This document shows, piece after piece, positions 10,936 through 24,284 of a stretch of DNA of 64,000 nucleotides (within the stretch, counting starts at the first letter, position 1; every line of letters begins with the position of its first letter). A program made the position numbers and the translations under genes. This DNA comes from Albugo candida (taxonomy: Eukaryota; Oomycota; Peronosporomycetes; Albuginales; Albuginaceae). The notes beneath the pieces are model-generated. The model did not search any database. It was given only the letters and a program-made list of their open reading frames with translations, and had not been told where the DNA came from. The DNA lies in contig CAJNAR010000160.1 in NCBI GenBank assembly GCA_905220665.1, positions 186,001-250,000 on the forward strand. The letters run 5' to 3'.

Positions 10936-13900
10936 GAAGGATCCTTGCGTCGCGAGCTGATATAACACTTAATCAAGCCAAATGCGTTCATCTTGGTCGT
11001 AACACTGTCTTCGATTTTACCGAGCGCGCGCACTAAATGTGGTGTAGATAACCGAAAGTGCTGGAATTGTTGAAGTTCTCGATCTCTGATCGAACATATG
11101 ACGATTGCTATCGGTCCAAGCGAAGTGCAGCGTCACCTCTTCCAATGCAAGCCATGAATCTGATATGATTTGTTGATAGTCCTTCCATATCGGCTGTAGT
11201 GTTGTAACAATTGTAAATGCAATATGTGGCCAACCTGTTAGAGAGGACAAAAAATGATCCCAACTAGGTACTAACTCCCTCCATAATTGTGCCGTGTGAT
11301 GGCACTCTAGAAAGAGAAAGTGATCGTATTCCACTGTCCCACACGAAGGCTGCGCTCATAATATAATGTTGAGCCGAATATCCAGCAAAAACCAAAAACG
11401 AGATCGTACTGGCAACATCCGAAAGGCCAGACGAAACTGTAAATATTCAAAAGCGGGTAATACTCGTCTCCGAAAGTTCCAACTCGTTCCGAATCCAGTG
11501 CTTCTGATCTCTCCCTTGATGACCAATGTGTAAACATCGAATGACTCTTGGTTGGTTCGGGAGGTTTCCAGACGATTTGTGAGAGTTTCGAGAGAGGCAT
11601 AGAAGAAAATAATGTTTCCTCTCCTTTCTTTGTACTCCCACATATTAGGATCTTCCACTTGTGTCTCGTTGGATCCAACTGATGAGACCAATCGTCGAGT
11701 GGATACGCTGGAGAATCTGAGTGACTTCATTGTAAAGTCGACTCAGCAACTTTTCTTCAGACATATCCGACGTGTTCAGCTCTTCGTCGTTGTAATACAT
11801 GTCGACAAAATCTTCCTTCGTTGGCCATGTGTCGCTTTCACGAAAAAAGTCTTGCAAACTTCGAACGTCGAAAAGTGTAGCAAACGTTTTTCGAAATGTT
11901 CGATGTGGTTCATCCACCATACCAAGATTGTACCAAACGTTCTGCGCACTCGGATGACGAGTAGCAGCTTTGTAATGTAACTTTTGGTCGCAGTGAAACC
12001 ACATCGGTTGTTCCATGTATAACTGACGGCGTTGTAGATCATTCAAATCGGATATTGTAATGCTCCAATCCATCTGATGCCACATTTTCTTTACGTGCTT
12101 CCACCAAGAAGAGGTGCTCTCCCATTGAACCATTTTCCCGTGTAGATGTGGAGGGATAGTGAATATATTCATCGGCCTGTGTGGTCCAAAGGAAGTTTGG
12201 ATAAATTGTTATAATTCCGTCGAAGAAGTTGTCCACTTCCCAAGATCATTGCCGACGTATCGGATGCAAACATGCTGAAGGAATTAAATAATTTGTCCAA
12301 GCAAAAATCGATTTAACATCGATTGCTAATGCCGAATAGTCTCAGCTGGTATGTCGTCCACGTGCATCGTACGATCCCACTAACGTGATAAAATCATCGT
12401 CTGAGCAACCAGTAGTCGACCATCACAGTTCCTGCTCGTCGAAACCATACACCAAACCAATCGTAAAAACGCTTGTTGAGAGTTGAAATAATCATCGAAT
12501 GAGTCGGTGTCTGGCCGAACGGGATATCCAGATACTTGACCGAATCCTCCGGACCCATTAAGGTCAAATTGGAAATACGTGGATACGGCATGGTCTGATT
12601 CAACGAGAGCAAAGATGATTCACTCAAGTTGAGTTTCGCACCAGATCCATCGCAATAGAATTGGACGAGTTCGAGTTGCGTCAAAACACCATTTGGTGTC
12701 TCTGAAAGCAATGTCGAATTGTCCGCAAAAAATAATCCAGTTGCGACAGTCGTGCTATTAATCCAAATGCCATGTTCTTCATGTTGTCGAAGTAAATTTC
12801 CCAAAGGTTCGATCGTCATCAGAAAAAGTAATGCTGAGAGAGGATCACCTTGTTTCACTCCACGTTGTGGTGTAATAGATGGTGTGATATTTCCATTAAT
12901 CATCAACTGCGCCTTTGTGTTATTGTACAAAAGACGAACCCAGTCGATGAAACTTTTTCCAACGCCCATTTTTTCCAAAACGCGAAACATGTACGTCCAA
13001 TTGACTCGATCATAAGCTTTCTCAAAGTCGAGAGAAGTCGCATAAGCTTCCTCCCCACGATGAGTGACCAAGTCTTGAATGTCGGTGAGATGTCGAATAT
13101 GATGATACATTGACCTTCCTCGCACGAATGCTTTTTGATCTTGATGGATCAATTTTGGCAAAAAACGTTGCAATCGATACGCCAACACTTTTGGAAGTAC
13201 TTTTACATCGACGCAAAGCAGTGCGATCGGTCGATAGTTGCCAGGATCACCTCGTGATCGTTTTTTGTATAAAAGTGTGATTGCTGAGTGACGTTGTGAT
13301 CGAAGTAGAATTCCTCTTTCCAGCTGATATTCGAACACGATCTTCAGACGCTCGCCAAACGTTTCCGGATCAAGCTGATAAAATGCAGCTGGTAGTCCAT
13401 CCATACCTGGAGAAGAACTACTCCGCATGTGCTTGATCGCTTCCGCCATCTCGGTCGTAATTAACCGAGTCGAGAGACGTTCTTGCTCTGCTGAGGCAAG
13501 TGAAACTTGAATCGAATCGAGTAACTTTTTTTGCTTTCCTTCACTTGGAACATGTGAGTCGGTCTCAGAGCTATAAACAGAGCCCATGACGCCACCCCAA
13601 TGATCTCTGAATTCGTCAATAATCTCCCTCGGGTTCGATGTCACGGTACCACATTTTTTTGTAACATTTTCGATCGGCACGCGACGACAAGAACTATCCG
13701 GAGGGCGAAAAAAATGCTTTGAAGAGTTCTCCATATGCTTCACGTGATGGTCGAAGCTTTCATCTTGGTTGTATTTCGCGTTGTTTTCGACTGAAATTTT
13801 AAATTGTTGGAGACTCGATTCGTAAAAATACCGTGACTCATTGTTGTCTTGGATACGATAGCGAGCTGCTGCGACTTCCAAAACACGCTGGGTAGACTCA

Positions 13901-14897
13901 ACATCACGTTGGCTATCTTGTGCAAGCTTTTTTTCAATGCTTTGAAGCTGTTTCTTGATTTTCGTCTTCCAACTTTCCCACATTTTACCGGGATTCGAAG
14001 TTGTTCGTTACTGTTCGAGCACCAAATTCGCTTCCAATTTGATTCCTTCGACAACTTGAGAATATTCAAATAGTCGTCATTACATGTCCAATATCCTCGA
14101 CCCGGAGATTGAGTTGGATTTGCAAAAGTTACTTTTTGTACCAGATGATCTCCCGCATGTTGTGGATGAAAATACTCAGAGGATTTGTATACCATATTGA
14201 ATAACTCTTCCGATATGCAAATATATTCTAGCCGATTCTTGCGCGGAAATGGTCCTTAAATACTTTTTCAGTTGGATGTTGAATTCTCCAAGCGTCTACC
14301 ACACCCAGCTGTGGAAGCCTTGCCAAACCCGCTAATCTGATCGGCTCGTGTCGAATTGATCCACTCGAAGCATCGATTGCTAGATCGAGTGGTGCGTTGA
14401 AATCACCAAATACGATATGTGTTGCGGTCGATTTGAACTTATTGGGGATAAATAACTCATAAAAAACTACTCGCTCCTCGGACTTGACCGGGGCATATAC
14501 ATTGTAAATATAAACCGTTGCATCGTGAATGAGAAGACGCAAAACCAAATGACGAATACGATTTCTTCGTTCGGTGAGTTCTTCAGCTATTGTATATCCG
14601 GGAAAGCCCGAACGAAGAATTGTCATGGCGCCGCCACTGCGGTTTTGAGTCGGATGGAGAAAAGCACTGTTGTGGTCATTGAAAAACATTTTGTGGTGCC
14701 TTTTTGAATGTAATAAAAACTGAAAGGAGTCCAGTTGGTTGTCATCGCGAAACTTGGTTTCCTGAACACAAAAAATGAAGTGCTGTGATAGGATATGGTC
14801 AATAAAAAGATGACCATTTTTATGAATTCCATTGACACTCACCGTGAGTGCTAAGATATTGTTTCACGTTGAAATAATCGAGGATCCCTTAGCATTC
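10936..14897 (-). pseudogene. LINE B ORF2 (endonuclease-reverse transcriptase), broken
   Basis: Fragments in order on the minus strand: AP-type endonuclease (within 14228-14842, with FGDFNAPLD), an intact 529-codon reverse-transcriptase stretch at 12394-13983, then C-terminal pieces at 11645-12236, 11356-11730 and 11017-11334. RT landmarks seen are YRPIALLCVD, LDFEKAYDRVNW, GVKQGDPLSALLF and the catalytic block FFADNSTLLS. The second Asp of the usual F-x-D-D box is Asn here, so this RT is probably inactive even where open. The C-terminal region keeps part of the zinc-finger-like segment shared with LINE E. At least four frameshifts are present. Confidence 0.85.
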
Positions 14898-14900
14898 ACG

Positions 14901-17339
14901 CTAAAAGTGGACCAGCAATCAACCTCATTGCAACATCTTCTTTTGAGAAGTGGAGTGTTGCTTTCTCTTCAGGGAAAAAGCTAAGATTGACTGAAAGCTC
15001 AGCGATGTCATCAGGGAGAAGTCCGCGCCATTTACCTCCAAGCCATGAGAACAACACTTAATTCACACGTCGTAGCGTAAAAAAGTATGATCACATTAGT
15101 TGGAAGTAAACGGCAATGATGACCCGGAATCCAAATCACTGGCCCATCGGTAAGGTATTGGATCCAGTGAGCATTTGTGTAGAATGTCGGGGAAGTACAC
15201 ATAAAGAAGAGTTCCAAAAAAGCGAGTGCTTTGGCTGCTCGAGTCAGCCCGAAAACTATGCCCGGAACTGACATCCACCACGACATGACTTTCTCGAACA
15301 AGATAGATCACTTGGACGGAACTTTCCCACCAACGTGGTGACTCCATCGCGTCGCAAACGTAACATCTTCGCCGAGATTGTGTGCTGCAAAAACGCGATT
15401 AATCATCATTAAATGCGCCAATCATCCAAAGCTTTATTGTTCGACTCCATACACGCGAGTAGCACACCATTCATACTGTTCGGATGACCAAGTGCCGCTC
15501 GGATGATCTTGTCCGGGTTTCTACAAAATTTTACAAGCTTGCGCACATCAGGTATACACGCATCAGCTTAGACGAGCTTGTCCGGTCGGAGCGGGTTGAG
15601 GGCGTTTTTGGAATCGTTTTTCATGAGCTCTTCTATTTCGCCAATTCCGGTTGCTCGCTCCGCTTTTTCCATCGTTGTATGACGCTTCTTATAGAAGTGT
15701 GCCGCCTCTTTCGAAGTAGCCACCTCTTTTGGCATCCGTGCTTAATGGAGATGAATTGGATGGGATTGCCATTCTCCGGATTGGCAATTGCGTTTATTTT
15801 TCGATCTCCATCTCTATAGTTGCGAGCACAGAATAGTAGTTTCTGGTCGCTAACGGCCGGGAGCGCAAGAGGTGGTGCTTTGGAGACCATTTGTTCGAAC
15901 GGCTCCACCCGATTAAGTTTCCACTAGTCCATGCCAACTACATAGATACATCCCCATCCCCCTCCACCCGTGGTTGGGAGTACGATTGTTTTGCCAGTTG
16001 AAGGATTGGATGAGAGGGCTGTAATAAAGCTGGTGCCCCTGGTGGTGTGATAGTTGGGGGAGTATTGAGCTCCAACGAAATTTTATCAGAGAGCTTCAGT
16101 TCAGATTTCCTCGTCTTCAATTCTTGAGTGGAAATTGGCTTCACTACCGTTTCTGGTACCACCACGAGTGCCTTTGGCTCGGTGGTTTTTTTTCGTTGCT
16201 GTCCATTTTTTTGCTGGTTTTGGTGCTGAGTTGGAGGCTCCGTTTTGCTTTAGTGTTTGGTATTGTTTCTTTTTGTTTGTTGCCGTGCTCCCGTGGCTGG
16301 TGCAGCACCCAAATCCAAGCAATAAGGACTACGTTGACCAAAACGTGGTCGTTCCGATGGAATGGGAGCATTTTCCCCTTACTGGGTAAAGTTGTTTGTC
16401 GTAAGCGATTTGTTCAACCACTTTACCAACTCTAACCAGTTGTTGGGGGCACGTCAAACAACCAAAGTAAACTCGCCAAGTCGACATCACCACTTCCTTA
16501 GTGGGAATCGTCTCGCGAAAGGTGTCATACAACACTTGACATCTGAGATGGTGATGAGCGCGGGTATGTTGTTCCGCTCCTCCTCCACGCCTACGCCGAA
16601 AACATCGAGGTAATATTTTGTTTCAAGAGTATCAATACCCCGAAAAAAATAATTGTTTCCAGGATAGTCACTGGCTGACATCCAATTGTTGGGAACCATC
16701 CGCCGTGGTGACCATCACCCTGATGTTGCCCCCAAGCATTTTGGATACCTGACCGATTGACCGGCTCTCCAGTAGGCTTTCAAAGACCGGATTGCCGTGG
16801 TCTCGCATCAGGGATGTAAGAATTTTCTTATTTGGAGTACGTGTCAAGGACTGGCCCGTCTCCAAGACCGTTGGGAAGGTTCCTTTCCGGATTTGGAAAG
16901 GTCTTTCTGCTTCCAATTTCGCAGACAATACGGACCAATCCGGCTGCTCACCATCAGCATATAGCTGCATTGTAGCCTCGATATCCGAGGCTTTGGCCTT
17001 AGGGAGTTCCACGCGAAGTTTCGCTCGAGCTCGACCTGGTCCTTACGTAAGGACTCCTGTGACTTGATAATGTCCGCCAAAGTGGGACTTTTAGTGTCGT
17101 CCACAACTTGCAGCTGCCTTTTGGTCACCCTGTGACAAGGCAGTGACAGTACCGCACGTACCGCCGGTACCACATCCGACACCGACACTGGTAGTACCTG
17201 TATTACCCTATACCCGTCACACTGGGGGTGAGGGTACTTTACACGTCATCACACAGGGGTGATGACTCATGAGGGCTGCCACGTCACTACAAGTGGACGC
17301 TAGCACCCTGAGTTGTGTTGATATGTCGACTTGGACCAT
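14901..17339 (-). pseudogene. LINE B ORF1, broken
   Basis: Starts at the ATG at 17339, in the same context as LINE E (ends of both leaders read CTCTCGAAAACAATGGT). Fragments at 16844-17188, 16668-17012, 16487-16699, 15938-16165, 15633-15908 and 15032-15301 match successive parts of the LINE E ORF1 protein, so the frame is split by many indels. The product is the presumed RNA-binding ORF1 protein of the LINE. I see no classical CCHC knuckle or RRM. The end is placed from the aligned LINE E stop. Confidence 0.75.
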
Positions 17340-17432
17340 TGTTTTCGAGAGGAAAGAGTTGAAAAAAAAGTAGTTTTTCGAGTTGTGTTGTACTAAATTG
17401 GCGGGCTACGTAGTAGCCGGCAAATCGAGAAG

Positions 17433-17448
17433 TGGGTCGTATAGCTCA
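17433..17448. other. Truncated tRNA 5' end between LINE A and LINE B
   Basis: TGGGTCGTATAGCTCA reads as the first 14 nucleotides of a tRNA gene (acceptor strand, TA at 8-9, GCTC D-stem, A14) plus two upstream bases. It is followed directly by the 3' end of LINE A. No rest of a tRNA is present. It is interpreted as a target-site copy of a LINE insertion at a tRNA gene different from the Arg one at 24286. Confidence 0.65.
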
Positions 17449-17608
17449 GTTGAGGTTGTCTATCTCACTAGAATTAGACGTAAATGACTTCTCTAAATGC
17501 CTAGACGTCAATAAATGACATATAATACATGCAGATGTGGCTTGAAAGGTCCCAGAAATTGAAGCTGGCGCGATTGAAGACGTTTAAGTAGAATCACTCA
17601 ACTCAGAC

Positions 17609-20600
17609 TTATAAGCGCTGACGCCTTCGTATCAGAAGATCTGATCTCCCGGATAGATATCTTTTTGCTGAACCTGATTGCAATAGGCCGAGCAAAACCA
17701 TCTGAAGCTGATCAAAGTGTGCAGAATCATAGCACTGATGTTGATAAAACCGAATATGGGCACTGAATGTGCTGTAGATCACCGAAACAGATGGTCCTGT
17801 TGGTGTTGAAGATACTTGGTCGAAACGTCTTCTATTCCGATCCGTCGAGATGAATTGGATCAAAATGGCAACCAATTCAAACCAAAGATCTTCCAACACC
17901 ATCCTGAATGGCTTCCACCTGTCCCGGAGGAGAGGACGTCGTAGACACGCAATGTGAGTCCACTTAGGTCGACTTGAAAAGAACGCTGTCCAAGAAGTAA
18001 ATAGCTCCTCCCAAATCGGGTGTGTCCTACTACAGTCGAAAAACAGATGCTGATAACTTTCCACCTCACCACAATGCTTCTGTGTGCACAGGATGATTTT
18101 AGGATGAGCTTGCTTCAGAAACCAGAACTGGATCGCACTGGTAAAATTGAATATGTAAGTCGGAGCTGAATGTCCGAGTATATTGGTAATAAGCGCCCCG
18201 AAGACGTTTAAAACCCGTTGAGAAATCCTTCAACCAAGTCGAAGCACTTGGCCGGTCTCTCTCTGGTATGTGCAGGAGCAGCGGGTGAGGCTTATCCGGT
18301 GGTTCTGCTTTCCCAACAACTCGAAAGAGTTGATTCCTAAGAATAGTCGGAAAGAAAACCTTCGTATTCGAAATTTGAACGCAAACTGAACCGGATACGC
18401 CTTTGCAATGGAACGCTCTGGACACAACATAACGCCCTCAGGTTGAATTCGACGTAGAATTTGAGTAGCTTCCACGTACAAGCGTCGTAAAAGCTTTCTC
18501 TTGGCTACTTCCGCTGAATTTCCAACTGTATGCGTACTGAAACGCAAGACAAACTCGGAAGACGAATTGAACCAAGTTGATCTTCCACCGAACAAATCAC
18601 GTAGAGAACGGATGCGGAACGCTTGAGCGAACTGCATCCTAAAATTACGCGCAGGTTCCGGGACCATTCCCATACATCGACGATGAGCAACCGCACTGGT
18701 AGAACGTTGCCGTTGCTCAAAGTGAAGATGAGAATCCACCTGCAGCCAGACAGGAGCATTTAACATAACGATGTATTGCTCCTGTGAAGACAAGGTCTGG
18801 GGTGTGAGTTCCCACTTACTCTGACTCCACCAAACGCACGTCTGCATCCACCACGATACCGCTACATTCCAACGAACCATGGTAGCATGCCGACGCGGCG
18901 ATATCGTTAAGATATCAAGCGGCTTGAACGGTCCAAAGTTGGGTAAGATGCTCTTCACAATTTCCATACCAGGCAATGTCCATTTGCTTGGAACAGGTCT
19001 ACTGCAATGTAGTGCAAATTGTTGTAGAAATTGGAGTCGTTGCTTCATTATTTGCTTCTCGATCATCGGAACCTGTAGACCACCTTGTGAATAAGGAAGA
19101 TATAAAAGTTCCGATCGAATGAGCTGCACGTGTGTTGAATCCCGCTCATACTTTCGACTCAACACAAATCGATTTTACATCGATTGCCAACGTCGCAGTA
19201 AATGTTGCGGGATATTAAAATTTGTCGTAAAATGCCATAATCGTGACAAAACCATGGTCTGCGCCACCAAGAAACGTCCACGCACCGTTCTTGCTCGGCG
19301 AAACCACTGACGAAAACCACCATAGAAACGATCTTCTAGGAATTCAATCATCAAATCACTCACTGGTGATTGACTGAAAAGAACTCCCAAATACTTGACC
19401 GAATCGCCCAGTGATAGAACTTTCACAAAAGCGAACGGCTGACAGACTTGATGACGGTTAAGAGGAAGTAAAGTTGACTTTGAAAGATTCAACTTTGCTC
19501 CTGAACCATCACAATAGTGTTGAACGACATCAAGCTGAGCCTCCACCCCGCCGAGCGAAGACGATAACAAAGTCGAGTCGTTCGCAAAGAATAAACTTGT
19601 TGATGTATCCATTGGTGTGATACAAAATACCAGGTCCTTCATTTCTCCGCAACAAATTTCCCAACGGCTCAATAGTCATGAGAAAGAGCAATGCGGAGAG
19701 TGGATCACCTAGTTTGACTCCACGAGAAGGAGTGATCTTTGGTGAAAGCGTTCCATTCAACAACAGCGAAACATTCGTGTTGGTGTATAGAAGCTTTGTC
19801 CACTTGATAAACGAATTTCCGCAGTTCATTTTCGAAAGCACAGCAAACATGTACGACCAATCCACTCGATCGTACGCTTCCTCAAAATCGAGAAAGGTCG
19901 CATATGCTTCCTCACCACGATGAGTGATCAAATCCTGTAGATCACTCATGTATCGAATGTGGTGGTGGATGGATCTGCCTCTCAGAAATGCTTTTTGGTC
20001 TTCGTGAATCAATTTTGGAAGAATTTTCTGGAGTCGACTGGCAAGTACCTTAGAAAGCACTTTCACAATCACGCAGATTAATGCAATAGGCCGATAGTTT
20101 TTCAGGATCTGCTCGAGATCCTTTTTTATAAAGCAACGTGGTTGCCGAACTACGCTGAGAGCGCAGCAAAGAGCCGCGACGAAGTTGATCGTCAAAGACA
20201 ATTTGCAAACATTCACCAAACACACTCGGAGCGAGTTGGTAGAATGCTGCCGGCAATCCATCCATTCCAGGTGATGAGTGTCCACGCATGCTTTTGATGG
20301 CTCCTTCCATTTCCGATTTAGTTAATGGAGCAGAAAGAAACGACTCATCAGAGCTGTTTAATGTTTTGATAATTGATTCGAGAAGCGTTTTTTGTTTTTG
20401 AATGCAGGGACGGAGTGGGACTCCAGCTGAACTTGCCTTATCACCCATAATTCCACCCCAATGATCGGTGAACTGAAGGTTGATTTCAAGTGGATTCTTT
20501 GATACTTTGCCATTCGGAAGGAGTACTTCTTCCAATGGCACCCGATGAAAAATTTAATCCAGCGGACGAAAGAAGTATCTCGATGATTTCTCCACATTTT

Positions 20601-21779
20601 GCATCTGGTGGTCGAACGCGGAGTCTTGATCGTACTTTGACGAGCTCTTCACTCGTTCATGATAAGAATGAAGAGCGTCCTTGTAAATCTTCTTTTCTTT
20701 TCTCTGATCTGACATTCGATAGGCGGATGCAGCATGTTCCAACTCCGATTGATCTCGAACGAGCTCATCTTCCTCTTGATGTCGAATCATCTTTTGAATT
20801 TGCTGAAGTAAACGCTTCATATACTTCTTCCAACGCTCCCAATCTTTTCCGGGACTGGAAGAAGCACGAAGCTTTTCCAAGATGCGTTCCGCGTCCACTT
20901 CGATTGCCTCGATGATTACTGGGTTCTCGAATAATGAGAGAGGACATTTCCAGTAACCACGGCCCTGAAGTTGGCTCGGATTTGCAAACTTGAGTACATG
21001 TGCCAAATGATCCCCCGTGTGAGGAAGGGTGCCATAATTTGAATCCTTATAAATTTTACGGAATAGATGTTCCGACAAAAAGATGTAATCCAGTCGATTA
21101 CGTCGTGGCTGAGGGCCGGTAAAGATACGCTCTTCGGGATGCTGGTGACGCCAAGCATCGAGAACACCTAAGTTTGAAAGCCATTCCAAACACGGGAGTC
21201 GACTTGGTTCATGGCGATATGCACCACTAGAACAATCCAGACTTGGACAGAGAGTTGTGTTGAGATCTCCACAGACGATATGTGATGCGTTTGCTTCGAA
21301 TGATCCAATTGGAAGCTGATCGAAAAAAGGTTTTCGTTCCGTTGAATCCACCGGAGCATAAACGTTGTGGACGTACACTGGTGCTCCATGAACCACCAAC
21401 GAACCACCAGATAACGATCTTGAACTGTGACGTTGTGCACGGCTTCAGCAGTTTCAAATCCAGGAAAATCGTTCCGAATAATGGTAATAACACCGTTTAC
21501 TCGTTCCCGAGAGGGGTGAGAGTCAAGACTATTCGTATCACTGATAAAGGATTTACTTTTGGATGTCGATGTCAGGTGAAAACAAAATGTCTCCAGGTGC
21601 TGGCGATCACGAAAACGAGTATCTTGGACGCAACAGAGTGCATATTTTGAAATTGTATGCTGGATGGCAAGGTGACCATTCTTTTTGATTCCGTTTGTGT
21701 TGACGGAAAGAATGGTCTTATTTGTCCACGAAAAAGTGGCCGTTGAGCTGCCCTTAGTATTGAACTGAAAGGGATCCAA
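17609..21779 (-). pseudogene. LINE A ORF2 (endonuclease-reverse transcriptase), broken
   Basis: The endonuclease begins with ILSVNTNGIKKNGHL (frame 21168-21779) and continues in 20554-21399, with CGDLNTTLCPSLD, RRNRLDYIFLSE and HTGDHLAHVL, the usual catalytic region of an APE-type domain. RT motifs occur in 19530-20285 (YRPIALICV, LDFEEAYDRVDW, GVKLGDPLSALLF). The catalytic box in 19175-19672 reads FFANDSTLLS, so the first Asp of F-x-D-D is Asn. C-terminal fragments follow at 18230-19165 and 17609-18064. At least six frame changes are present. The ORF begins in overlap with the end of ORF1, without an ATG at the start of the open frame. Confidence 0.85.
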
Positions 21780-24187
21780 CGACGAGTTTGTGAATACCGT
21801 CTTCCTCCTTCAGTTGTAGTACAGAAGCTTCGTCGGTAAGAAAACGGTTGGATGACTGAAGCTGCACCAAGTCGTCGAAAATGGGACTTTTCCACTTTGC
21901 GTCAAACCACTCGCTGAGGCAAAGTGTACCCAACGGTGAACGCAAAATTTGCAACAACACATTCGTGTGAAGCAGACGACAGTGATGAGCGGGAATCCAT
22001 ACCACTGGCTGACCAATAACGTACTGGATCCAGTGGTTGCTGTGGTATATAGTTGGTGCCGTGCACATCAACATCAGCTCAAAGAACGCGAGCGAGTTTG
22101 TTGATCGTGTCAATTCCTCCACTTCAGCTGACTCAGTCCACCAGTTGTCCACCGCTGCGAGCATAACTTTCCGAACAGCCGAAACGGAACCACCGACTTT
22201 CTTCGACCATTTTTTGCTAAACGTGGTATCCGAATTCGGTTCGGATGCTGCCAGTACACTATTTATTGTGTGTATTCGCACCACTTGATCCAAGCATGGT
22301 TCGTTGGACCTCATGCAACGATTGAGCACTCCATGTAGTGCAATCAGATGATCTAATGCAAATTGGAGAATACTGTCTCCGTTGGATGTGAAACCAGCAT
22401 GTTTACTTGCTTTCGCAACGTAAACATCCTCTTTCAACAAAGTATCCGGTCGAGGAGGAGACTGAGCTGTTTTCAAATCTTGAATTAATAAATCCACTAC
22501 TTGTGCCTCACGAGTCGGACGATCGTCCTTTTCAATTCGAGTGTGGTTTTTTTTTGATGAAGTGAGCCGCTTCTTTAGAATTGGCCAAATCGTTTTTCAC
22601 CACAAGTTTGGATGGTACAACCTGGTACCTTTTCCCAAAGTCGTCCTTCGTACTTACGTCGATTTTTACAAAGTCGACGTCGACGGAGCCGAGCACATTG
22701 AAATAATTGCTCGTAGCCAAACCTTCCAATGATTTGGGAGGGGCATTGCTCAGTAAACTTTGAAATCGATCGATAGATCGATTACGCTTGTTGCGATTTC
22801 GAACTGGAGTCCACATGTCTCTGGCGGATGTCGACTCGTCTTGTTCGGTAATATTTGCTCCATTTTCTTTGACAGCCTGAACATCAGAGGGAATGTTCTC
22901 CTGAGTTGGAACAGAGTTTTTTAATACTGGAATTGTCTCATCGTCAGCGGTGGTAACAGGGGTGTCTTGAAGATTAGATTGTTTGTTTTTAAGACATTGT
23001 TTAGACACCTCCGGTAATTTGCTGGTGTTTTTTTCCTGCTTTGGTGTCGTTTTCGACTTCATGGGCTGGCTTTTGACCGATGAAGCGGTTTGTTTCGTCG
23101 GTTTTTGATTCGGTTGAGGAGTTTTCACCGGCAGCAGTAAGCAGTGTGGACTGCGCTGACCCATCCTCAACCGATCAACCGGGAGGGGAGAAGCTTTCCC
23201 TCGAGCCAAATAGTATCTCCCCTCGATACATATTTGCTCACAAACTTTTCCGCCAACCATTAGCTGTTCAGGACAGCTTGTGTCGCGGAAATAAACTCTC
23301 CAAGTCGACATAGCAAGTCGTCTGGAAGCCACTGCTTCACGAAAATTCTCATACAGAACATCGCACCCAAGACGATGCAAAGCCGACGCAATGTTGAGTG
23401 TGGACATTTCCGGTCCGATTCCGAAAATATCCAAGAAAAATCTCGAACCAAGAATATCGAATTCACGGAATGAGTATTTGTTCCCAAGAATCGTAACAGT
23501 TTCGTGGGCCAATTTATGGCAAACTTCCTCTTCGGTAACGAGGAGTCTCAAATTACCACCTGGCAATTTAGCCAATTGGCCAATTTTCCCTGCTTCGAAA
23601 AGCTCGTCGACAATCACATTACCGTGATCTCGAACGAAGGATTGCAAAATATGCGCTGGTGGGATTCGAACCAGCGCCTGACCAGTTTCCAGCACTACCG
23701 AGAATTTTGCACTGGGTAGAGCGAAGGGTTTTGCTGCAGTCAAGTGTGCAGACAAAATCTCCCAACTTGGGCGGCCATTTTCGAAAAGCTTTTCAATAGC
23801 GCGAAGATCCGCAGCTAATGGCTTAGGCATTTCAACCTTCCATGTTGCTTTTTTAGCCGCTTTATCCTTGCGGATTTCCTCGTTGCCCTTCAGGATATCC
23901 GCCAAGGTAGCGCGGTTTTCTTGTTTAACCGGTTTTTTTACCGATACAGGAGGTAATGACGCGGTCGCGTCATCGATGTCCATAGGGATCGATGGAATCT
24001 CCTTGGGTAGAATACGAGCTGGCTCGACAGTCATGGTCACATCTGATTGGACCGTTTCAGATTCCGTGGATTCTGAGTGGCAGGTGGCCGCATCCAAAGA
24101 AACATTTTCCGTTGGAACTGGTGCACGAGTTGTGACATCGTCGGACGACGTAACGATGGGTAAACGCAAAATGTCGATAGAAACCAT
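21754..24187 (-). pseudogene. LINE A ORF1, one frameshift
   Basis: The ATG at 24187 is the equivalent of the LINE E ORF1 start; the open frame extends further upstream through antisense tRNA and should not be used. About 550 codons are open to 22532. After one frameshift the C-terminal 248 codons continue at 21754-22497 and end just inside ORF2. The protein has a Thr/Ser-rich N-terminus, a Lys-rich middle (22960-23110) and a conserved C-terminal block with PVVWIPAHHCRLLHTNV, shared with LINE E. It is presumably the RNA-binding partner of ORF2. Confidence 0.8.
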
Positions 24188-24284
24188 TCTGTTGGAGAGA
24201 ATAGTAGTCAATAAGGGTGGTGTGGTTGAAAGTTGGTTGTTGTGTATCCGGTTTGCGACGTTTGTAACAGCTGGCAAATTGAGA

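Larger units (their letters stand above)
10936..17432 (-). mobile_element. LINE B, nearly full-length, 3' end lost
   Basis: Minus-strand LINE whose protein segments closely match LINE E in the same order: ORF1, endonuclease, reverse transcriptase, C-terminal zinc-finger region. The 5' end is CTTCTCGATTTGCCGGC at 17432, next to a 16-base tRNA-like target copy. The 3' end is lost: the frame runs to the conserved TQGSF near the ORF2 C-terminus and then enters LINE C ORF1 sequence at about 10935. Several frameshifts disrupt both ORFs. Confidence 0.88.
17449..24284 (-). mobile_element. LINE A, full-length with frameshifts
   Basis: Minus-strand non-LTR element of about 6.8 kb. The 5' end, CTTCTCAATTTGCC at 24284, touches a tRNA-Arg gene. 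Then follow a short leader, ORF1, a short overlap, ORF2 (endonuclease, RT, C-terminal region), a 3' UTR and a 3' end in TCAAC at 17449. It belongs to a different subfamily from B and E: ORF1 and ORF2 align throughout but with much lower identity. Both ORFs carry frameshifts. Confidence 0.9.

Noticed and set aside
23650..23690. Antisense T-arm-like sequence (GGTTCGAATCCCACC on the minus strand)
   Set aside because: It lies in LINE A ORF1 coding sequence and no acceptor, D or anticodon arms surround it. Taken as chance.
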